This document shows, one piece after another, positions 30,601 through 36,594 of a DNA stretch of 36,594 nt. The notes below the pieces were generated by a model. It was not told the DNA's origin. It saw nothing but the letters and a program-made list of their open reading frames with translations, and did not search any database. The DNA comes from Nemertoderma westbladi (Eukaryota > Xenacoelomorpha > Nemertodermatida > Nemertodermatidae), in the NCBI GenBank assembly GCA_032718475.1, contig JAUCBJ010004694.1, positions 1 to 36,594 on the forward strand, read 5' to 3'. Numbering within the stretch: position 1 is the first letter of the stretch; the number at the start of each line of letters is the position of its first letter. Position numbers and translations under genes: made by a program.

Positions 30601-31108
30601 CTAGGTGGCCCGGTTGGGGTCACTAACCTCCGTGGTCGGTCGCTCCTGGGTGGGCCGGTTGGGGTCACTAACCTACATCGTCGCCAAAAGGGGCCCGGTT
30701 GGGGTCACTAACCTCCGTGGACGGTCGCCCCTGGGTGGGCCGGTTGGGGTCACTAACCTACATCGTCGCCAAAAGGGGCCCGGTTGGGGTCACTAACCTC
30801 CGTGGTCGGTCGCTCCTGGGTGGGCCGGTTGGGGTCACTAACCTCCGTGGTCGGTCGCCCCTGGGTGGGCCGGTTGGGGTCACTAACCTCCGTGGGCGGT
30901 CGCCCCTGGGTGGGCCGGTTGGGGTCACTAACCTACATCGTCGCCAAAAGGGGCCCGGTTGGGGTCACTAACCTCCGTGGACGGTCGCCCCTGGGTGGGC
31001 CGGTTGGGGTCACTAACCTCCGTGGTCGGTCGCCCCTGGGTGGACCGGTTTGGGTCACTATCCTCCGCGGTCGGTCGCCCCTGGGTGGGCCGGTTGGGGT
31101 CACTAACC
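30601..31108. repeat. GC-rich minisatellite with 45-bp (A) and 40-bp (B) units
   Basis: Units share CGGTTGGGGTCACTAACCT. Type A continues CCGTGGTCGGTCGCCCC then TGGGTGGGC (45 bp), and type B continues ACATCGTCGCC then AAAAGGGGCC (40 bp). The order is A B A B A A A B A A A' and a partial unit that runs straight into core 2. Several frames are open on both strands because of the repeat. I see no splice or domain support for coding. Confidence 0.95.
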
Positions 31109-31433
31109 TCATAGCGTACTCTATTTGCCTTGCAAGCGGCCTTGCAAGCTTGCTGCCTTCGTAATTTATGGAGGCTGAACTGTTCAGTATAATTTCTTAT
31201 CATTTTTAAAGCCGAAATACGGTCTAAAACGATTTTCTATGTTTTTTAAGTTAAACTGCCTACGTTTGCATAGTAGTCTATGATAAAATTAATTATCCTG
31301 GTATTAATCCCTGGTTATTAAAGAAAGAAAAGTTACTAAAGAACAATAAACATTGTACTAATTAATAATTGTAACTAGATGAGGGTCTGGGCCTTCATTG
31401 CATATGCGTTTTACGAAATGTTCATTAAAACTT
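31109..31433. mobile_element. Core 2 of the composite element, mini-gene replaced
   Basis: The left block (about 31110-31200, ATAGCGTACTCTA to TATAATTTCTTAT) and the right block (about 31328-31415, GTTACTAAAGAACAATAAAC to GCATATGCGTTTTAC) match the sequences around the mini-gene in core 1. The stretch between them (31201-31327) is unrelated to the 53-codon frame and has no open frame of note. The left inverted arm expected next to this core is missing; the GC minisatellite stands in its place. Confidence 0.65.
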
Positions 31434-33124
31434 ACTAATTAACTTGAATCCGCTCCAGAAACACTTTGTAATTAACCCGAATCCGCGTTGTCCCGGGTAA
31501 ACTTGGTAATAAACTTGAATTCGCGTTTTACACCCCGTCCCGGATCCAGAAACACTTTGGTACTAAACTTGAATTCGCGTTTTACACCCCGTCCCGGATC
31601 CAATAAAACTTGGTAATAAACTTGAATCCGCATTTTACACCCCGTCCCGAATCCAGAAACACTTTGTAATTAACCCGAATCCGCGTTTTACACTCCGTCC
31701 CGGGTAAAACTTGGTAATAAACTTGAATTCGCGTTTTACACCCCGTCCCGGATCCAGTAACACTTTGGTAATAAACTTGAATCCGCGTTTTACACCCCGT
31801 CCCGGATCCAGAAACACTTTGGTAATAAACTTGAATTCGCGTTTTACACCCCGTCCCGGATCCAATAAAACTTGGTAATAAACTTGAATCCGCATTTTAC
31901 ACCCCGTCCCGAATCCAGAAACACTTTGTAATTAACCCGAATCCGCGTTTTACACTCCGTCCCGGGTAAAACTTGATAATAAACTTGAATTCGCGTTTTA
32001 CACCCCTCCCCGAATCCAGTAACACTTTGGTAATAAACTTGAATCCGCGTTTTACACCCCGTCCCGGATCCAGTAACACTTTGGTTATAAACTTGAATCC
32101 GCGTTTTACACCCCTCCCTGGATCCAATAAAACTTGGTAATAAACTTGAGTCCGCGTTTTACACCCCGTCCTGGATCCAGAAACACTTTGTAATTAACCC
32201 GAATCCGCGTTTTACACCCCTTCCCGGACACAGTAACTCTTTGGTAATTAACTTGAATCCGCGTTTTACACCCCTTCCCGGATCCAATAAAACTTAGTAA
32301 TAAACTTGAATCCGCGTTTTACACCCCGTCCCGGATCCAATAAAACTTGGTAATAAACTTGAATCCGCGTTTTACACCCCGTCCCGGATCCAGAAACACT
32401 TTATAATTAACCCGAATCCGCGTTTTACACCCCTCCCCGGATCCAGTAACACTTTGGTAATAAACTTGAATCCGAGTTTTACACCCCGTCCCGGATCCAA
32501 AAAAACTTGGTAATTAACTTGAATCCGCATTTTACACCCCTTCCCGGATCCAATAAAACTTAGTAATAAACTTGAATCCGCGTTTTACACCCCTCCCCGG
32601 ATCCACGAACACTTTGGTAATATACTTGAATCCGAGTTTTACACCCCGTCCCGGATCCAATAAAACTTGGTAATAAACTTGAATCCGCGTTTTACACCCC
32701 GTCCCGGATCCAATAAAACTTGGTAATAAACTTGAATCCGTGTTTTACACCCCTTCCCGGATCCAGTAACACTTGGTAAATAAATTGAATCCGTGTTTTA
32801 CACCCCTTCCCGGATCCAATAACATTTTGTAACAAACCTGAATCCGTATTTTACACCCAATCCCGGATTCAGTAGAAATATGAATCCGCGTTTTACACTC
32901 CATTCAGGATTTAGCCTACAACATGAATCCGCGTTTTACACTTCGTTCCGGATCGAAAAAAAAAGCCAATCCGCGTTTTACACTCGGTTACGGATTCGGT
33001 AAATTTAGCAGTGCACGGATCCGCAGATTACACCCTAAAAATGTAAATTCAGTCGATTTCCATAGGGACAATGTTAAATGATAGAATCCGGATCCTGATC
33101 CGGATCCGCGTTTTACTCTGACCC
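31434..33124 (-). repeat. Right arm 2 of the composite element (inverted 53-bp repeats)
   Basis: About 30 inverted units of the 53-bp type, with a diverged consensus (AACTTGGTAATAAACTTGAA, then TCCGCGTTTTACACC and CCGTCCCGGATCCA). Some variants have CCAGAAACACTTTG. A higher-order period repeats near 31500-31980. The subterminal part, 32820-33124, matches right arm 1 and ends GTTTTACTCTGACCC. Confidence 0.95.
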
Positions 33125-33133
33125 ATAAAAATT
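33125..33133. repeat. Right 9-bp target-site duplication ATAAAAATT
   Basis: Matches the nine bases at 24553-24561 exactly and abuts the ACCC end of the composite element. Confidence 0.65.
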
Positions 33134-33536
33134 ATATATAATCAAATCAGTTCTGTTCTGCTGCAACTATATTTATCAGATATTCAACATATTTACTTAA
33201 CTATATATTTTTCGGGATCGGGAATACATTTTTTGCCGGGATCCCGGTTTTTCGGGATCGGGATCCCGTTTAAACACTAAGTATAAACCCTAAGTGTCTG
33301 CCTTTATACAAAATGGTGTCAACAGATTCCCTTGAAAAACTTTCATCTAAGTATCTTTGGTTTGTCTTTTAGTCTTTTACAGAAGGGGTGAATCTAACCA
33401 AAACAATAAACGAATATTAGTATATGTACAGTTGTTCATATTGTAAGAAAAAATAAGCGTTAAAAACAATTAATAAGCAATAATTAGACAAATAAATTCT
33501 TCAGATATAAAATTCTTACTGAAAAGTGAAATCCTG
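33134..33536. other. Intronic sequence right of the composite insertion
   Basis: AT-rich, non-coding. At 33205-33270 the phrase TTTTTCGGGATCGGGAT recurs with the palindrome CCGGGATCCCGG, probably a small repeat remnant. Confidence 0.45.
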
Positions 33537-33716
33537 GTATTCTCCACCTCGTCCTGGACTTTATTTACTTGTGTATTCTCCACCTCGTCCTGGACTTTAT
33601 TTACTTGTGTATTCTCCACCTCGTCCTGGACTTTATTTACTTGTGTATTCCCCACCTCGTCCTGGACTATATTTACTTGTGTATTCTCCACCTCGTACTG
33701 GACTTTATTTATTTGT
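33537..33716. repeat. 36-bp minisatellite, five copies
   Basis: Five consecutive 36-bp copies (GTATTCTCCACCTCGTCCTG then GACTTTATTTACTTGT), with three or four substitutions in all. They lie just after the donor of the exon at 33732-33887 (minus strand). On the minus strand each unit contains CACAAGTAAAT, a donor-like CAA|GTAAAT. The minus frame is open over the array (repeat VQDEVENTQVNK) but is not in frame with the exon, whose read-through stops after eight codons. Confidence 0.9.
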
Positions 33717-33731
33717 TATGGATTCACTGAC

Positions 33732-33887
33732 CTGCTCCTGGAGCCACTTTAGTCTCTCGAAATCCGTCTTGGTAACTTTAGATGATTCCGCCTCTCTCTT
33801 CTGGTTCACTCGAACCGTAATCTCCTTCTGCATATCGCCTACAACCTCCCGTACGGCATCTAATATCTTCTTCTCGTATTTGTTAAC
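33732..33887 (-). CDS. Unknown helical-protein gene, middle exon (coiled-coil-like)
   Basis: On the minus strand, acceptor AATTTTCTTAG and donor CAG|GTCAGT bound 52 codons, phase 0 at both ends. The product VNKYEKKILDAVREVVGDMQ, then KEITVRVNQKREAE and SSKVTKTDFERLKWLQEQ, is charged and helical, with hydrophobic positions spaced as in a coiled coil. The upstream exon ends GPYK in phase 0, and the downstream one starts EFLEMNANN in phase 0. I do not recognise the family. The domain order (Pro/Gln/Ser linker, then coiled coil) is common in scaffold and RNA-processing proteins, which does not fix a function. Confidence 0.65.
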
Positions 33888-34548
33888 CTAAGAAAATTAT
33901 AATGTAGGAATAAATTCAACCTGAAATAATTCCGGAAGGGTTGATGTCATCTGATATTTATGTTAAGAAGTTTATTTATATTTACTTAACGATGTTCTAT
34001 AAATTCCTTTTATAGGCCTATAGAATAGGAGAAATTACACAACCAATAAATTATCTTTTTTAACAACAAAAGTTTCATTTTTTAGCGATTTGTTTTGTAA
34101 TATTTTATACAATTTGGAATAAAAAACCTTCACAATGTTCGGAGCCTCTGAAATCACCAATTGATGGAAAGGAACAGGTTACAGTGACATGTTATTCTAA
34201 GCAAAACAATAAACCAACAGTGTCAATAGAACAGTTACCAATTACCTCTAGGTGTGTTTTTGCTGGAATTTAGCTGTTTATTGGGTCGAATTACCCCCTG
34301 AAGAGGAGTTGTCCATTATAATAAACAAAACACTCGCTAAACAAAGAAATTGTTGTGGAGAAGGGAAGGTTTATCCAATATAATATAATGGCATATGTAC
34401 GAAAACGCTAGAACAGAAAGTAACAATAACTTTCAAATCTTGGAACCGTGTTCGACCCCTTATAAGTTCGGTTTACAATTTTCTTTACCGGTATCAGATT
34501 ATGGTTATCATAAAAAGTGTAAGTTAATATGGGTGGCGGTTATCTTAC
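33888..34548. other. Intron between coiled-coil and linker exons
   Basis: AT-rich intron of about 660 bp. The TAGGCCTA palindrome is at 34013. No other feature is seen. Confidence 0.5.
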
Positions 34549-34715
34549 CTTATAAGGGCCTTGTTGGCAACCAATAGGAGCATCCGCTTCCCCGCTACTG
34601 GCAGCAGCTGTCTGCTGATTGGACGACCCCTGGGCGACTGTTGTTGAGGAAGTGGCGGGGCGAATAGGTGGGATTGAGTTGGACGTGGGTTGGGGTTGTA
34701 GGCGAGGTGGGTTAC
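34549..34715 (-). CDS. Unknown helical-protein gene, upstream exon (Pro/Gln/Ser/Thr-rich linker)
   Basis: On the minus strand, acceptor CAACCCCCACAG and donor AAG|GTAAGA bound 167 bases. The frame (two bases completing a codon, then 55 codons) gives PPRLQPQPTSNSIPPIRPAT, then SSTTVAQGSSNQQTAAASSG and EADAPIGCQQGPYK. Such low-complexity sequence is typical of a disordered linker, and the strong splice sites and phase match with the next exon support it. The previous exon should end in phase 1, and none was found up to the window edge. Confidence 0.6.
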
Positions 34716-36278
34716 CTGTGGGGGTTGATATAATAAAGTACACTGTAGGTAATCTAAAAATTACCACCCCCCCCCCCCCCCCCCCCCTTGCACTTAAAAA
34801 TGATATACTCAAATAAAATGATACACATACTGGCCACACTCTGCCTCAAATATGTCGGTCCCGATCACGTCGGTACCGGTAGCCTATCCTATTTATCGTG
34901 CAGCCTTAGGCCTGCCGGGAGTGGGCGCTAGTAAAGATTAGGGGACCGCAGTACTGACCAGTACATTATCAAACTGAAACTACTTATTAGCCAGTATAAT
35001 ATAGCGTTACGGTTCGGGCTTAATACATTGTAATACATGATAAACTTCACGTATACTGTACAGTGTACAGGTACACCCATCAAGGGTTAGGTTGGCCGTC
35101 TCCCCAGATTCTGAAACTTGAAACTGAAACGTTTACTTTCACTTTAAATATGCGGGGCCTAGGTGCCCATCCCAAAGTTAAGTTTAGACTACATTTGGCC
35201 ATATGGGCTGCAAAGTTGACAATAAAAAATTTAAAAACAGACGTCCGAATTTTGCTACACCCCCCTCCCCCCCCCCCCCCCCCCCCCCTGTTCGCGCTTT
35301 TAGACCTTTAGCAGTTTAACCCGCTAATTTTAGGTGTCTTCTAGTTTATAAATCGACTTTAGCCTATAACAAGTATTTGTTGCATATAAGATATAAAGTT
35401 ACATTAGCCGAAGCCAGCCTATGCGCGACCATTCACCCACAGTTAAGGGAGACTGGATTCGGAGGCTCTGACCTTATTGCGGTGTAGACTTACTGTACTA
35501 TTCGATTGATCGTTAATATATAATCTCTGACAAATATTATTTACTTTCGGGAAATATTAACAGTTCCTTTAGGACGTGGCGCTTTAAGTATAAAAACAGA
35601 GTTATGACTTATACTAAACACAACGATATGGCCAATGATTTTCGTAAATAGCGCATTCTTTAGGAGATGCTTTATTATCTGTCACACTACTGCACACGAC
35701 TTCACACTGCTGCACACTGATCTGCCGACCGTCACTGCTGCACTGAATTTGATCATATACAAGGAGAATCGCAACTGACACATGTAGGGATTATGAAATA
35801 GCATTCAATTCACTCCAAAACCACTATAATGTAAGTCGCAGTTGCTACAGGTAACTGGTCCCTCTTACCTTCAGTATATCAAGAAGATTGGGGTTTTATG
35901 ATTATTTATCGATATTCTCCAAATATAACAACATATCCACCAACTTATAACAATTAATAACCGACAGTAAACAGATATAAAATAATGCGGTAGGACACGT
36001 ATGTCAATCGTTTGTATGATTTGGTATGGTATGTATGATAACAGTTATACGTTCCTATAATCAAAGCCGTCGAATGTTTGGCTAAAGTCTGAAACTCAGA
36101 ATAATTCCAAAGCCGATGTTCTGGGGCTCAGGAAAAGGTAAACAAAGACCGTCATGCATTGCGCGATTTCCCGTAGGCTTCTGTGCAAATAAAATGAAAA
36201 TCGCTCTGATTGGTCGAGTGAGCCGAACAAAGAGAGTTAAGAAAGCTCCACTGTCCGTAAATGTCCGGATTTGGCCGA
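34716..36278. other. Non-coding stretch with poly-C tracts
   Basis: No supported exon on either strand. It contains C21 (34767-34787) and a C-tract (35261-35288, one T interruption), and assorted CACTGCTGCAC-type short repeats near 35690-35745. It probably belongs to the upstream intron of the minus-strand gene. Confidence 0.4.
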
Positions 36279-36376
36279 CCCCCCCCCCCCCCCCCCCCCC
36301 CCCCCTCTAGCTCGGACGTCTTTTATGGATGACCCCTAAGTGGAAATTGTGGGACGGGGGGGGGGGGGGGGGGGGG
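36279..36376. repeat. Poly-C (C27) and poly-G (G21) pair
   Basis: C27 at 36279-36305 and G21 at 36356-36376 are separated by 50 bases. They can pair as a 21-bp GC stem, and each can also form four-stranded structures. Such tracts are prone to length error in sequencing. Confidence 0.9.
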
Positions 36377-36594
36377 TTAAAATAAATGGTTCATTATGAA
36401 TTTACAGTGTTGCAAAATTTGTAAAATTATTAAAAGGGATTTTTTAAGAAGGAAGAAATAAACATAAGATTAGATATTGCGGTAGAGCAGAAATCGATGT
36501 TGACTGTCTTGCACTCCCTCAATTTCTAGTGCTTGATGTCTCTAAATCAAATGCTTGATTCGAATGGTCTTAAACAGCCATTGAGCCATAGCAA
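36377..36594. other. Terminal non-coding stretch
   Basis: AT-rich, nothing recognised before the window ends. Confidence 0.4.

Larger units (their letters stand above)
24562..33124. mobile_element. Foldback/Mutator-like composite element carrying cadherin exons
   Basis: The segment begins GGGTAGGTGTAAAACGCGGA and ends with the inverse of GGGTCAGAGTAAAACGCGGA. Both ends are followed inward by GGATCCGG-rich sequence and arms made of 53-bp tandem repeats in opposite orientation. It is bounded by the 9-bp repeat ATAAAAATT. Long inverted repeats built from tandem units plus a 9-bp duplication are the marks of Foldback elements, which belong to the Mutator superfamily. Inside, from left to right: left arm, core with mini-gene, right arm 1 (ending GACCC at 27068), LINE pieces, two cadherin exons, a GC minisatellite, a second core, and right arm 2. 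The flanks of right arm 1 do not match the left flank, so the outer ends appear to have moved together. No transposase is encoded. Confidence 0.6.

Noticed and set aside
30605-31203. Open frames across the GC-rich minisatellite on both strands (repeats such as GVTNLRGRSPLGGP and EVSDPNRPTQGRP)
   Set aside because: Several frames are open at once and simply reflect the 45-bp unit. No start context, splice sites or family resemblance.
31635-32127. Minus-strand frames with DPGRGVKRGFKFITK repeats
   Set aside because: They are translations of the 53-bp arm repeats of the composite element and break wherever the unit length changes.
35834-35872. Possible minus-strand exon ending NPNLLDILK before GTAAGA near 35870
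   Set aside because: An in-frame stop lies just upstream with no AG acceptor between, and the phase does not fit the next exon.

Overview
This is eukaryotic, animal-type DNA. It is AT-rich, has spliced genes with GT-AG introns, non-LTR retrotransposon fragments, tRNA-derived SINEs and very large tandem arrays, and there is no operon-like packing. Protein content (a C2CD2/C2CD2L-type lipid-transfer protein, a cadherin repeat, PIF/Harbinger remains) points to a metazoan, probably a marine invertebrate. I cannot name the species.

Layout. 1-3.0 kb: a decayed PIF/Harbinger element and a broken LINE. 3.6-4.1 kb: GC-rich inverted repeats. 4.12-15.18 kb: six plus-strand exons of a C2CD2/C2CD2L (TMEM24)-like gene: an acidic N-terminus, one membrane segment, then the SMP/TULIP lipid-transfer domain. 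All six exons are multiples of three and all junctions are phase 0. Intron 2 holds a ~6 kb satellite (44-bp unit, about 135-140 copies) whose last unit is itself the 3' splice site of exon 3. The C2-domain exons of this family were not found. 15.2-18.1 kb: non-coding, with one minus-strand promoter-like cluster. 18.1-20.06 kb: a near-perfect 24-bp satellite made of two palindromes. 20.9-21.2 kb: a MITE. 21.9-22.6 kb: an intronless gene for a secreted, probably GPI-anchored, cysteine-rich orphan protein.

23.8-34.7 kb: a minus-strand gene of unknown identity, seen as three exons: a Pro/Gln/Ser-rich linker (34549-34715) and two helical, coiled-coil-like exons (33732-33887 and 23794-23888). Its 9.8-kb intron contains an 8.56-kb insertion (24562-33124) with inverted GGGT...ACCC ends made of 53-bp tandem repeats, flanked by a perfect 9-bp direct repeat ATAAAAATT. 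This looks like a Foldback/Mutator-type composite element. Inside it are one element with left arm, core and right arm, a 53-codon mini-gene in that core, a second core plus right arm whose mini-gene is replaced, several LINE fragments, a GC-rich minisatellite, and two well-formed cadherin-repeat exons with intact splice sites. The cadherin pair starts and ends in phase 0, has the host gene's orientation, and sits in its phase-0 intron, so it could be spliced in as an in-frame cassette. This is the most interesting feature of the window.

34.7-36.6 kb: no gene recognised, but several long poly-C/poly-G tracts, including a C27...G21 fold-back pair. All calls come from reading the sequence by eye and from memory of protein families; no database search or alignment program was run.
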